From Bifidobacterium gallicum DSM 20093 = LMG 11596 (GTDB lineage: Bacteria; Actinomycetota; Actinomycetes; Actinomycetales; Bifidobacteriaceae): a DNA stretch of 64,000 nucleotides. The notes under the pieces are model-generated. The model saw only the letters and a list, made by a program, of their open reading frames with translations. It searched no databases and was not told the origin of the DNA. The position numbers and the translations under genes were made by a program. The DNA lies in contig NZ_JGYW01000008.1 of the NCBI RefSeq assembly GCF_000741205.1, positions 16,119-80,118 on the forward strand. Reading direction: 5' to 3'. Positions 1 through 8,680 of this stretch are shown one piece after another (position 1 is the stretch's first letter; each line of letters begins with the position of its first letter).

Positions 1-186
1 CGAATAGAACATTTTCTTCGGGTCCGACACATGGCCGCCAGCCCACAATGCGATGCCGCACGACAGAAACGACAATGTGGCGTTGCGTTCAAACACGTGG
101 ACTTGCCAATCAGGGTGGTGCTGCAAAATCGAAGTGGTGGCGAATGTTCCTGCGTGAGTGCAGCCAATAACAGCGACAGTGGTCAT
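1..186 (-). CDS. nox: NADH oxidase (CoA-disulfide reductase-like flavoprotein), N-terminal part
   Basis: The reverse strand encodes 62 residues from an ATG at 186 to the window edge, so only the N-terminus is present. It begins with a Rossmann FAD-binding strand (VAVIGCTHAGT), continues through HVFERN, and contains LSFLSCGIALW. That Ser-Cys dyad is the redox-active cysteine of H2O-forming NADH oxidases and CoA-disulfide reductases. The start is supported by a GGAGGG ribosome site about 6 bases upstream (192-197). In bifidobacteria such enzymes remove oxygen at the cost of NADH, in the cytoplasm. The gene is divergent from murA. The family is clear; NADH oxidase versus CoA-disulfide reductase cannot be settled from this fragment. 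Confidence 0.82.
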   Translation of the reverse strand, partial: MTTVAVIGCTHAGTFATTSILQHHPDWQVHVFERNATLSFLSCGIALWAGGHVSDPKKMFYS

Positions 187-494
187 GCTTTGCCCTCCTT
201 GCCAAAGGCTTGTCAAATGGTCTGGGGCGGCTTGGCGCGGCGTGAATGCGACCCCGCGCATCCCACCCCATAGGGTGTTCTTTACGGGCATCGTAGAAAA
301 CGAATCCTGAAGGAACCATGAAGAAACCAGTTGTTTAGCCGCAAGGAAAGTGCATAGGCAATGGGTGCCGGCGCAGCCGCCTTGGCATTGGCCTGCATGA
401 CGGGCGTTGTGGCATGCCTTGAGCATGGCATGGAATAGAATTGGGTCTTTGGCTGTAAGGCATAGTGGAACTCGCTTGCTTGTGAAAGAGGTAC
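187..494. other. Divergent intergenic region nox/murA
   Basis: 308 bases between divergent nox and murA must hold both promoters. I see a small hairpin (CACCC-CATA-GGGTG near 263-276) followed by TTCTTT, and no convincing paired -35/-10 hexamers. The short frames here lack ribosome sites and family resemblance. Confidence 0.4.
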
Positions 495-1820
495 GTGGTG
501 GAAAACAAGGATGATGTGTTGCATGTTGAGGGTGGAATCCCGCTCAACGGCTCCATCAAGGTGCGCGGCGCCAAGAACTTCGTCAGCAAAGCCATGGTGG
601 CGGCCCTGCTTGCGCCAGGCACATCAGTGCTCAAAAACGTGCCGGAAATCCGCGATGTGCACGTTGTTTCCGATTTGCTGCGTTTGCATGGCGTCAACGT
701 CAACGTGGATGGCGATGCCGGCATTGTGACGATTGACGCGTCGAACGTGCAACTGGCCGACGTGGCCGACGTCGACACGCTGTCGGGGTCGTCACGCATC
801 CCGATCCTGTTCTCGGGCCCGCTGCTGCACCGCCTGGGGGAAGCGTTCATTCCGGCGCTCGGCGGCTGCAACATTGGCGGACGCCCAATCGACTTCCATC
901 TTGAAACGCTGCGCAAACTCGGCGCCAAAGTCGACAAAGACCATGAAGACGGCATCCACATCACCGCGCCCAACGGTTTGCATGGCGCCAAAATCCATCT
1001 ACCCTACCCGTCTGTCGGCGCCACTGAACAAACACTGCTGGCCGCTGTGCAAGCCGAAGGCAAGACGGAACTGTCGGGTGCGGCCACCGAACCCGAAATC
1101 ATGGACCTTGTCAACGTGCTGCAAAAAATGGGCGCGATCATCTCGATCGACGTCGACCGCACGTTCCGCATCGAAGGCGTCAAAGAACTCAAGGGCTACA
1201 CGCATACGGCGCTGACCGACCGCATCGAAGCCGCATCCTGGGCTTCAGCCGCGTTGGCCACGCATGGCGACGTGTTCGTCAAAGGCGCCACACAGCCCGA
1301 AATGGTCACGTTCCTGAACGTGTTCCGCAAAATCGGCGGCGAATTCGACATCACCGACGAGGGCATCCGCTTCTGGCATCCAGGCGGCGATTTGAAGCCT
1401 GTGGCCATTGAAACCGACGTGCACCCGGGCTTCATGACCGACTGGCAGCAGCCGCTCGTCGTCGCATTGACACAAGCCAAAGGCTTGTCAATCGTGCACG
1501 AAACCGTGTACGAGAACCGCTTCGGCTTCACGAAACCGCTCGTGCAAATGGGCGCCACGATCCAGCTGTACAAAGAATGCCTGGGCTCGCTCGAATGCCG
1601 ATTCAAGCAAAAGAACTACGAGCATTCAGCCGTGATCTTCGGCCAAACGCCGCTGGAAGGCCGCGACATTGACGTGCCCGATCTGCGTGGCGGATTCAGC
1701 CATCTGATTGCCGCGCTCGCAGCCAGCGGACCATCGAACGTGCATGGCATTTCGCTGATCGACCGTGGCTATGCCGATTTCCGTGGCAAGCTTGAAGCGC
1801 TTGGCGCTCGCGTCGACTGA
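495..1820 (+). CDS. murA: UDP-N-acetylglucosamine 1-carboxyvinyltransferase
   Basis: 441 residues, usual for MurA. The enzyme transfers enolpyruvate from phosphoenolpyruvate to UDP-GlcNAc, the first committed step of peptidoglycan synthesis, in the cytoplasm. The N-terminal KVRGAKN substrate loop (residues 22-28) and the active-site loop GGCNIGGRPID are present. The loop residue is Cys125, the residue alkylated by fosfomycin, rather than the Asp found in mycobacterial MurA. The frame opens with tandem GTG codons at 495 and 498; I use 495, with AGAGG upstream. A strong hairpin terminator follows directly. Clear assignment. Confidence 0.96.
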   Translation: MVENKDDVLHVEGGIPLNGSIKVRGAKNFVSKAMVAALLAPGTSVLKNVPEIRDVHVVSDLLRLHGVNVNVDGDAGIVTIDASNVQLADVADVDTLSGSSRIPILFSGPLLHRLGEAFIPALGGCNIGGRPIDFHLETLRKLGAKVDKDHEDGIHITAPNGLHGAKIHLPYPSVGATEQTLLAAVQAEGKTELSGAATEPEIMDLVNVLQKMGAIISIDVDRTFRIEGVKELKGYTHTALTDRIEAASWASAALATHGDVFVKGATQPEMVTFLNVFRKIGGEFDITDEGIRFWHPGGDLKPVAIETDVHPGFMTDWQQPLVVALTQAKGLSIVHETVYENRFGFTKPLVQMGATIQLYKECLGSLECRFKQKNYEHSAVIFGQTPLEGRDIDVPDLRGGFSHLIAALAASGPSNVHGISLIDRGYADFRGKLEALGARVD

Positions 1821-1838
1821 AATTCGCGTGAATCTTGC

Positions 1839-1877
1839 AACCCGGTGCACACTGTTGTTGGTGTACACCGGGTTTTT
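1839..1877 (+). terminator. Rho-independent terminator after murA
   Basis: A 14-base arm (1839-1852) pairs with 1861-1874 with one mismatch around an 8-base loop, followed by a short T run. It lies 18 bases after the murA stop. It also argues against starting the next gene at the in-frame ATG at 1845. Confidence 0.85.
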
Positions 1878-1934
1878 GTATGCGTGTGGCTGTTGCTGAA
1901 CGCCGCTGAACACGGGTTGCGGCACAATGGGGGT

Positions 1935-2885
1935 ATGAGTTCCAAAGGTAAACCGTCGCCGCGCAAGGCCGTCAAGCCGTTAAGTGATGAGCAGGTCGCT
2001 CGTCTGGCCAAAGAACATGTGCTCGTCGATCCGACGCGTGCGCTGCCGACCGGTCCGCATCGCCAAATCCATCCCACTGAAATCCAGGCGCAGCATCCGC
2101 GTGCCACGCAGATGCTGCTTGACGCATGTTCGTGGGTGATCCGCCGTAGCTGCAAGCCGCTCGCGTGGGGATTGGACAACATTCCCGAAGAGGGCGTCTA
2201 CATTTGCGCGGCCACGCATGTGACCGAGTTCGACGTGTTTATGCCAATGTGCGCACAGTTCCATTTGGGACGCCGCCCGCGCTATATGGCCAAAGCTGAA
2301 ATGGCCAAATGGCCGATTATTGGCAAATGGTTCCAACTCGTGGGCATGCAGCCCGTCAAACGTCGCGCAGGCCAGGCGCGCGCGATTGAAGAGACGTCGA
2401 TTGAAATCCTGACGTCGGGCCGGCCTTTGACCGTGTGGCCTGAGGGCACGGTGACGCGTGACCCGAAGAAATGGCCGATGAGCATGAAGAACGGTGTGGG
2501 CTTCATTGCGCTTGAGGCTTCGCGCCGTTTGGGCAAAACGATTCCGCTGTACTGCGCCGTGACATGGGGAGCGGCCAGCATCAACCATTGGTTCCCATGG
2601 CCCAAGAAGAACGTGGTCATGTGCATCGACACGCAGCTCGATTACTCGGATTTGCTGGCCGATGCAGACACGTGGGGTGATGAGCCGCCTGTCGCATACG
2701 CCGACGAGCTGACGCGTCGTGTGCGCGTGCGCATGACCGACATCATGGCCGACATCCGTGGCGTTGAACGTCCTGCGGGGTTCTTCGACTACCGCTCGAT
2801 GAGTGAAGTGCCCGAAGAACAGCCGTTCGTGACCGATGCGCAGATTGCCGCGCGCGAAGAACAGGGTGCGCAAAACCAGCAGTGA
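1935..2885 (+). CDS. plsC: 1-acyl-sn-glycerol-3-phosphate acyltransferase family protein
   Basis: 316 residues from ATG 1935. An upstream in-frame ATG at 1845 lies inside the murA terminator and is rejected. The acyltransferase motif I HVTEFD (catalytic His, Asp) and motif III WPEGTVTR are present, with a basic linker between them. The family moves a fatty acyl chain to the sn-2 position of lysophosphatidic acid at the inner membrane face. gpsA, which makes the glycerol-3-phosphate precursor, follows after about 165 bases, so the two probably act in the same phospholipid pathway. The exact acceptor is not proven by the sequence. Confidence 0.88.
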   Translation: MSSKGKPSPRKAVKPLSDEQVARLAKEHVLVDPTRALPTGPHRQIHPTEIQAQHPRATQMLLDACSWVIRRSCKPLAWGLDNIPEEGVYICAATHVTEFDVFMPMCAQFHLGRRPRYMAKAEMAKWPIIGKWFQLVGMQPVKRRAGQARAIEETSIEILTSGRPLTVWPEGTVTRDPKKWPMSMKNGVGFIALEASRRLGKTIPLYCAVTWGAASINHWFPWPKKNVVMCIDTQLDYSDLLADADTWGDEPPVAYADELTRRVRVRMTDIMADIRGVERPAGFFDYRSMSEVPEEQPFVTDAQIAAREEQGAQNQQ

Positions 2886-3051
2886 GGCGTGGGCATGCGG
2901 GTTAGGAAAGCCCGTGTGGCATGAGCGGAAATACAGATTAATCTCAATTCAAGGATGCCAGCAGCGCAAAAGCCGGAAACGGCCGTGGCGCGCCATAGAA
3001 TGCTGGAAGTGGCAATGCCAACAAGGGCGTGCGGCCCGAAAAGGAGTGAAC

Positions 3052-4050
3052 ATGGCGAAAGTGACGGTGCTCGGAGCCGGTGCATGGGGAACGGCGTTCG
3101 GGCAGGTATTGGCCGACGCGGGCAACGATGTGATGATGTGGGCCATTGAACCCGAAATTGTGGAAGCCATCGCGACCCAGCACACGAATCCTGTGCGTTT
3201 GCCGTCGGTCAAGCAGCTGCCGGCCAACATGACGGCCACGGGCGATCGTGCCGAAGCTGTGAAGGGAGCCGACTACGTCGTCGTGGCGATCGCGGCCCAG
3301 CATGCGCGCGAGGCCCTCGAACCGTTCAAGGACCTGATTGAAGAGACGTCGGGCGTGGTGAGCCTGATGAAAGGCATTGAACAGAGCACGGGCAAGCGCA
3401 TGGACCAGGTTGTCAGCGAGGTGCTCGACCTACCGGCCAACCGCTTCCTGGCCGTGTCGGGACCGAACCTGAGCAAGCAGGTGGCCGCGCGCGAACCTGC
3501 GGCAACCGTTGTGGCGTGCGAAGAAATCGAAAACGCCAAAGCGTTCGCCAAGCTGTGCACGACCGACTATTTCCATGCGTTCGCAACGTACGACGTGATC
3601 GGGCTGGAACTGTGCGGATCGTTGAAGAACGTCGTGGCGCTGGCCGTCGGCATGGTGCACGGCGCGGGCTTTGGCGAGAACACGGCGGCCATGGTCGAAA
3701 CGCGTGGCCTGGCCGAAATCAAGGCCGTGGGCACGGCTGCGGGCGCAATGCCCGAAACGTTCAACGGGCTGGCCGGCGTGGGCGACCTGATCGCCACCTG
3801 CGGCTCGCCGCTGAGCCGCAACTATACGTTCGGCGCCAACCTTGGCAAGGGCTTGAGCGTCGAGGAAGCCACGAAGGTGTCGAACGGCGTGGCCGAGGGT
3901 GTGGCCACGGCGTCGGCTGTGGTGGAGCTCGGCAAGAAGTACCACGTGGACACGCCGCTGGCCAAGGCGATGCAGCATGTGCTGAACGACGGCATTTCGT
4001 GCGAACAGATGTTGGCGGAAATGCTGCCGAAGACGATGCTGACGGAGTAA
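3052..4050 (+). CDS. gpsA: Glycerol-3-phosphate dehydrogenase [NAD(P)+]
   Basis: 332 residues, typical for GpsA. It reduces dihydroxyacetone phosphate to sn-glycerol-3-phosphate for phospholipid synthesis. The N-terminus carries the Rossmann motif GAGAWGTAFG; SGPNLSKQVA and the catalytic-lysine region GSLKNVVALAVG follow. The C-terminal domain has NGLAGVGDLIATC. The ATG at 3052 sits 6 bases after AAGGAG; the frame is open much further upstream (2836) but that part is low in family resemblance. The gene follows plsC on the same strand. Confidence 0.96.
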   Translation: MAKVTVLGAGAWGTAFGQVLADAGNDVMMWAIEPEIVEAIATQHTNPVRLPSVKQLPANMTATGDRAEAVKGADYVVVAIAAQHAREALEPFKDLIEETSGVVSLMKGIEQSTGKRMDQVVSEVLDLPANRFLAVSGPNLSKQVAAREPAATVVACEEIENAKAFAKLCTTDYFHAFATYDVIGLELCGSLKNVVALAVGMVHGAGFGENTAAMVETRGLAEIKAVGTAAGAMPETFNGLAGVGDLIATCGSPLSRNYTFGANLGKGLSVEEATKVSNGVAEGVATASAVVELGKKYHVDTPLAKAMQHVLNDGISCEQMLAEMLPKTMLTE

Positions 4051-4363
4051 GGCCGGACGGGGTGCGGCGGCCGGTGCTGGCTGGGGCGGCCCTGTGAACA
4101 GCGTGACGGCGAGGCCCGTGGCTGCACGCCATAATGGTGTGTGGTTACGGGCCTCGCGCTAGTGTAGTGCCTGAAGTTCGTTCCCGACCCGACCGGACGA
4201 ACGGCCGGCGGAATTGAGCCGTTGACGGAGCTGAGCCGTTGATGGAGCCGAGCTGTAGGCGGAGCTGAGCCGTTGATGGAATGCAACTGGTCGCGGAACG
4301 CAACTGTTGACGGAACTGAACTGTTGACGGAACCTAATCCCCAAATGGAGCAGTGAGCAGAGT
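4051..4363 (+). repeat. Degenerate 17-bp tandem repeat upstream of ddl
   Basis: Between gpsA and ddl, about seven imperfect copies of a 16-18 base unit run from about 4216 to 4333. Typical units read GAGCCGTTGACGGAGCT or AACTGTTGACGGAAC. The first half uses GAGC-type ends, the second half AACT-type ends. Several units contain TTGACG, which resembles a -35 hexamer, but no matching -10 is obvious. No gene is seen here. Confidence 0.7.
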
Positions 4364-5533
4364 ATGACCCAGACAAAGCAGCGTGTGGCGATCATGTATG
4401 GCGGCAAGGCCGATGAGCATTCAATTTCCTGCATTTCCACAGCGAGCGTGCTGCGTGCGTTGGATGCCGAACGATTCGAGCCCGTGCTGATCGGCATCAC
4501 GCGCGATGGCGTGTGGATTGTGGATGGCGAGGACCCGCGTGCATGGGACCTGGCTGCCGGACTGCCGAGCGTGGAGCAGGTGCCGGGGTCCCGTCCGGTG
4601 GTGCTTGACATGAGCCAGGGCGGCGACGGATTCTACGCGCGCAATGCTGACGGCACGCTGGAATCGTTGGGCCATATCGATGTGGTGTTCCCCGTGCTGC
4701 ATGGTCCCAATGGTGAGGACGGCACGATCCAGGGATTGTTCGAGATGCTCGGCGTGCCGTATGTGGGGTGTGGTGTGCTCGCGTCGGCTGCGAGTATGGA
4801 CAAGCATTATACGAAAGTGCTGCTTGACAATGCGGGCATTGCCGTGGCCAACGGCATCACGCTCGACACGCGTGCGTTTGATGCCGACACGCAGTTTGCC
4901 GCCCAAGGTGAGACGCTGCTGAACATGGTCGAGGAAGCCGGACTGCAGTATCCGCTGTTTGTCAAGCCGTCGCGCGCCGGATCGAGTTTCGGTGTGACGA
5001 AGGTGGACCGTGCGGGCGATGCCGTGTCCGGGGCCGCGCAATTGGCCGCCGCCGTGTATGAGGCCGCGCAGCATGATTGGCGAGTGCTTGTTGAGCAAGG
5101 TGTGGACGCGCGCGAAATTGAATGCGCCGTACTGTGCCCTGTGGCCGGACAGCCTGTGCAAGCGAGTCTGCCTGGCGAAATTGTGCTCGACCGCCGTGCC
5201 GAGGGTGACGACCAGTTCTACGATTTTGACAGCAAATACATGGATAAGCAGGCCAGCCATGTGGAAGTGCCCGCGCATTTGCCCGAGGACGTGCTTGAAC
5301 GCGTGCGCGAAACGGCGATCAAGGCGTTCAAGGCAGTCGACGGTATGGGCTTGAGCCGTGTGGATTCGTTTGTGACGGCTGATGGCGATGTGATTGTCAA
5401 CGAAATCAACACGATGCCGGGCTTCACGTCGATCAGCATGTATCCCAAGGCGTGGGAGGCCAGCGGTTTGCCGTATGGCGAGCTGATCACGACGCTGATT
5501 GAAGGTGCAATCGAGAGTGGGGCGCAGCGCTGA
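4364..5533 (+). CDS. ddl: D-alanine--D-alanine ligase
   Basis: 389 residues. An ATP-grasp ligase that makes the D-Ala-D-Ala dipeptide for peptidoglycan cross-linking. The N-terminal VAIMYGGKADEHSIS loop, HGPNGEDGTIQG, ATP-binding VKPSRAGSSFGV and C-terminal metal-binding EINTMPGFTSISMYP are all present. The Ser of the S/YPK region favours a normal D-Ala ligase over a D-Ala-D-Lac type, but that is inference. The start ATG at 4364 follows GAGCAG. With murA, this is the second cell-wall precursor gene in the window. Confidence 0.95.
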   Translation: MTQTKQRVAIMYGGKADEHSISCISTASVLRALDAERFEPVLIGITRDGVWIVDGEDPRAWDLAAGLPSVEQVPGSRPVVLDMSQGGDGFYARNADGTLESLGHIDVVFPVLHGPNGEDGTIQGLFEMLGVPYVGCGVLASAASMDKHYTKVLLDNAGIAVANGITLDTRAFDADTQFAAQGETLLNMVEEAGLQYPLFVKPSRAGSSFGVTKVDRAGDAVSGAAQLAAAVYEAAQHDWRVLVEQGVDAREIECAVLCPVAGQPVQASLPGEIVLDRRAEGDDQFYDFDSKYMDKQASHVEVPAHLPEDVLERVRETAIKAFKAVDGMGLSRVDSFVTADGDVIVNEINTMPGFTSISMYPKAWEASGLPYGELITTLIEGAIESGAQR

Positions 5534-5754
5534 AGCTGAGTGAGGCTGTACTGCGGCTGTAGTGAGAAAGTTTCGTAAGTTTCGGGGGCGTGCGCGTAAA
5601 CTGGCACGGTATTGCTGTTGATGGGGCAGTGGCGTGACGCTGTATTGGTGATGAATCGGCGACGGACCGGTGACGGGGCGTCGTGAGTATTGTCACTGTC
5701 CACAACGGCTGGGCAATCATACAGTTGATTGCAGATACTGTGAAGGAGCAGAAC

Positions 5755-6186
5755 GTGACCGCACCAAATTACAACCCGAACAATGGACCCTCCTACGGCC
5801 AACCGCAGCAGCCTCAGCCGCAGTATGGTGAGCAGCCGGCGTATGGCGCACCAGCGCCGCAGGCCCCGAACCCGTATGCACAGAACGCCTACCAGCAGCA
5901 GCCGGCAGGGCAGACGGGCTATTACAATCAATCGGCCTATCAGCAGTCCTATACGCAAGAGAAGTACAACGGTTTGGCCATTGCCGGATTCGTGTGCTCG
6001 TTCCTGTTCCCGCTCATTGGTCTGATCCTGAGCATCATTGGTTTGAACCAGATCAACAAGAACGGCGGCAAGGGCAAGGGCCTGGCCATTGCAGGCATCA
6101 TCATCTCGATTGTATTTATGGTGCTCAGCGTGATTGGGACCATGTCGGGCTTCAGTTATGCCCTTCTTAGTTCATTGAATAGCTGA
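5755..6186 (+). CDS. DUF4190 domain membrane protein with Gln/Pro/Tyr-rich N-terminus
   Basis: 143 residues from a GTG at 5755, chosen because GAAGGAG lies 7 bases upstream; the frame is open further back to 5683. Residues about 1-65 are rich in Gln, Pro, Tyr and Asn (repeated YGQPQ/YGEQP) and should be disordered and cytoplasmic. Two hydrophobic segments follow (GLAIAGFVCSFLFPLIGLIL and a second near LAIAGIIISIVFMVL), separated by QINKNGGKGKG. This is the layout of DUF4190 proteins. Function unknown. The next gene has a similar Q/P-rich N-terminus, suggesting related membrane roles. Confidence 0.8.
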   Translation: MTAPNYNPNNGPSYGQPQQPQPQYGEQPAYGAPAPQAPNPYAQNAYQQQPAGQTGYYNQSAYQQSYTQEKYNGLAIAGFVCSFLFPLIGLILSIIGLNQINKNGGKGKGLAIAGIIISIVFMVLSVIGTMSGFSYALLSSLNS

Positions 6187-6231
6187 CAATTACCGGACCA
6201 CTTCAGGTTTTTAGGATTACCCAAGGTTTAT

Positions 6232-7938
6232 ATGATGGCACAGCCCACGCCGCAGCAACCTATGCCTCAGCCCACGCCGCAGCAAAGTCTGCCTGCGGCG
6301 TCCGGCGCTGGACAACCCCTTCAGCCAGCTCAGGGCCCGCAGCCCACGCAACCAGCCCAGCCTTTCCAGCCGGCTCAACCTGTGCAATTTGGGCAGCCAA
6401 CCCAATTTGGGCAGCCAACCCAATTTGGCCAGCCAATGCAGACTCAGCAGCCGATGCCCGAGCAGTTCCCAGCTCAACCGATAGCTACGCAACCCATGCC
6501 AGCAGCCCAGTTTGCCCAGCCTTACGGAACTTCCCAGCAGTGTAATCCGGCTCAGTCTTACGGAATTTCTCAGCCATTCGGCCACGCTCAGCAATTTGGC
6601 CCGGCTCAGCAGTTTGACGCTGCTCAGCAGTTCAGTCAAGCTCAGCAGGTCGGCCAACCATTGCCGAACCAACCGATGGCTCCAATCTCGCCGTCAATCT
6701 CACCCTCAGTAGATGCGATGGACGCTGGCATGCCACCGGTCTCCTACGGGCAACCGCAGCTGACCTATCAGCCCCAGTTCCAGCCTCAATCTCAATCTCA
6801 GCCAGTTTGCCAACCCCAGCCTCAACTCCGGCCGTCCGCGCAATTCGCGCCCCAAAGCACGCCCCAATTCGCGCACGCATACCCCCAGACAGCTCCGGCT
6901 GTCCAGGTTCCAGCGGCTCAGGGTGCTCCGGTTGTTCCATCCGCTCCGGCCATTCAGACCGCTGCACCCGCCCAACTTCCGCCCGGCCCGCAGGTCGCCT
7001 ATCCCGCGTGGGTCGACCCGCTGCGGCTCGTGGCGGCCAAAGCATGCTACAACCGTGTGGCCTTGGGTGCCGTGGTCATGCTGCTGACGTTCCAGGTTAT
7101 CGTCACGGGCGCCATCCTGGCTTTGAACGCCGCGCACGCGGATCTTGACAATATTTGGCTGACAATGTTCCTGCAGGACTTTGTGCTGTATTTGATCGCG
7201 ATGCCGCTGGGTTTGCTGACGATGCGCTCTGCCAAACCCGTGCCGACGCAACAATTTTCCATGACTCCGGGCCGTTTTTGCCTATTGTTGCTCATGTGTT
7301 TGCCGATCATGTACGGCGGCAATATCATCGGCATTGTGCTTGCCGGGCTCGTCTCGGGCGGCAAGGCATCGAACTCATTGGAGACCACGTTCTCGCAAAG
7401 CGTCTGGGCCAATCTTGTGTTCACTGTGATTGCCGCGCCTCTGATGGAGGAGTGGTTCTTCCGCAAGCAGGTCATCTCGCGTTTGCGCCGGTTTGGCGAG
7501 AAACCCGCGATTTTGATTTCCGCGATTATTTTTGGTATGGGCCACGCCAACATCTATCAGTTCTTCTACGCGTTCGGTCTGGGACTGTTGTGGGGCTGGA
7601 TTTACATGCGCACGAGCCGTTTGCGCTACACAATCGCGATGCACATGTTCGTCAACCTCAACGGCAGCATCCTCAGTTCGTGGGCTGCCGAGGCCACGGA
7701 ACGCAAGGACGTGTGGGCGGCCATCGGCACGATGTATCTGCTGCTCATGATGGGTGGCGCAATCGCCGGTTTGGTATTGCTCATCGTCAAACGCAGCATG
7801 TTCATTTTCTACACGGCTCCTGAACAGCTGCCGAAGGGTCAAGCCGGTCCCGTCGCGTTCGGCAACGTCGGCATGATCATGTTCATTGTGGTCGCCGTGC
7901 TGTTGACGGCACTTTCAATCATCTCTCAAATGAGTTAA
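6232..7938 (+). CDS. CPBP-family intramembrane glutamic endopeptidase with long Gln/Pro-rich N-terminus
   Basis: 568 residues from ATG 6232 (AAGG upstream; an ATG also at 6235). Residues 1 to about 255 are low complexity, rich in Gln, Pro, Ala and Phe, with tandem copies of QFGQPT. The rest is a multi-spanning CPBP/Abi (CAAX protease-like) domain. The signature residues are visible: EE at 406-407 in LMEEWFFRKQ, His438 in GMGHANIYQF, and His471 in HMFVNLNG. The family cleaves or processes membrane-bound substrates; the substrate here is unknown. The N-terminal extension is unusual for the family and probably cytoplasmic. Confidence 0.85.
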   Translation: MMAQPTPQQPMPQPTPQQSLPAASGAGQPLQPAQGPQPTQPAQPFQPAQPVQFGQPTQFGQPTQFGQPMQTQQPMPEQFPAQPIATQPMPAAQFAQPYGTSQQCNPAQSYGISQPFGHAQQFGPAQQFDAAQQFSQAQQVGQPLPNQPMAPISPSISPSVDAMDAGMPPVSYGQPQLTYQPQFQPQSQSQPVCQPQPQLRPSAQFAPQSTPQFAHAYPQTAPAVQVPAAQGAPVVPSAPAIQTAAPAQLPPGPQVAYPAWVDPLRLVAAKACYNRVALGAVVMLLTFQVIVTGAILALNAAHADLDNIWLTMFLQDFVLYLIAMPLGLLTMRSAKPVPTQQFSMTPGRFCLLLLMCLPIMYGGNIIGIVLAGLVSGGKASNSLETTFSQSVWANLVFTVIAAPLMEEWFFRKQVISRLRRFGEKPAILISAIIFGMGHANIYQFFYAFGLGLLWGWIYMRTSRLRYTIAMHMFVNLNGSILSSWAAEATERKDVWAAIGTMYLLLMMGGAIAGLVLLIVKRSMFIFYTAPEQLPKGQAGPVAFGNVGMIMFIVVAVLLTALSIISQMS

Positions 7939-7969
7939 TTATTATTTCCGCAGCAGCACCCAATCCTCC

Positions 7970-8022
7970 AACCACTTCGCCCCGTCTGACACGAATCTAC
8001 GGGTCGAAGTGGTTGTTATTTT
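7970..8022 (+). terminator. Strong nested hairpin terminator after the CPBP gene
   Basis: Outer arms 7970-7979 and 8005-8014 (AACCACTTCG / CGAAGTGGTT) enclose inner arms 7981-7985 and 7999-8003, followed by GTTATTTTTC. It ends the CPBP transcript 31 bases after the stop. Confidence 0.9.
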
Positions 8023-8330
8023 TCTTGGCCTGTTCAGCAAGCCAGTTCAATCTGTTCACGGCGGCTTTCTTCGCGGTGTATTACGTGTTCGTCGTGCGCA
8101 TGCTGAACATGGATGCCGCGCAGGTCGGCCGAGCGCATCATGGCGTTGGCTGCCGAACCTGCCGGCGCACTTGTGGGCGGTTGGCTCGCCGACGTCATCA
8201 ACCCCGGCTAGGTATTGGCCGGCTGCGCGCTAGGCATGGCCGTCTCCGTCCTCTGGACCCTAGGCCCCGCCTCCCGCTCCCTCCTCACCTCCGACACCCC
8301 CGAATGGCATCGATTCCGCGCGAATATCCC
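8020..8330 (+). pseudogene. Relic of an MFS-type transporter
   Basis: Frame 8013-8130 reads a hydrophobic stretch FNLFTAAFFAVYYVFVVRML typical of an MFS transmembrane helix, then loses sense. From about 8131 a shifted frame reads EPAGALVGGWLADVINPG, a typical MFS loop motif (GGWLAD), hits a TAG stop near 8209, and continues as VLAGCALGMAVSVLW. So at least one frameshift and one internal stop separate transporter-like pieces, and both ends are missing. No start or ribosome site is seen. The relic lies between the CPBP terminator and a palindrome array. It could also be one fragment of a recombined element. Confidence 0.6.
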
Positions 8331-8379
8331 CCTGTTTCGGTCCGGGACGTGCCGCCCCAACCATCAACTTCGGCGAAGG

Positions 8380-8580
8380 TGTATCTTTCCTGACCAGCTT
8401 GGTTAGGAAAGATACGGTTCTGGGCTGGAAGTTGCGTCTTTCCGGACCGGCCTGGTCAGGAAAACCGCATTTTTGGGCTGGAAACTGCGTTTCTTCTAAC
8501 CAGAGTGGTCAGGAAAACTGCAGTTTTGCTCAAACCCGTATCGTCGTTGTACCTGCGTGGTACAGAAAACGATACGGATT
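8380..8580. repeat. Palindrome array A (53-bp spacing, 4 units)
   Basis: Four palindromic cores start at about 8390, 8443, 8496 and 8548 (spacings 53, 53, 52). They read CTGACCAGCTTGGTTAGG, CGGACCGGCCTGGTCAGG, CTAACCAGAGTGGTCAGG, and a divergent TGTACCTGCGTGGTACA in which both arms have changed together. It belongs to the same family as the arrays at 19.4, 30.2, 43.6 and 60.3 kb. Non-coding. Confidence 0.85.
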
Positions 8581-8640
8581 CGCCGGCATCAACCGTTGCG
8601 CTCGCCGATCGCCCCGTTCGAAGCCCATCGACTGACTGCT

Positions 8641-8661
8641 GACCCCACCTTGGGTGGGGTC
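8641..8661 (-). terminator. Hairpin between array A and the mscS 3' end
   Basis: Perfect 9-bp stem (8641-8649 with 8653-8661, GACCCCACC / GGTGGGGTC) with a 3-base loop, 20 bases beyond the mscS-like stop. No T run on the minus-strand side, so termination is plausible rather than certain. Confidence 0.55.
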
Positions 8662-8680
8662 GGTTCAGGTGTAAGGATTG

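Noticed and set aside
1-319. Small plus-strand gene at 31-273
   Set aside because: It lies opposite the NADH oxidase N-terminus, which has a clear FAD motif and ribosome site.
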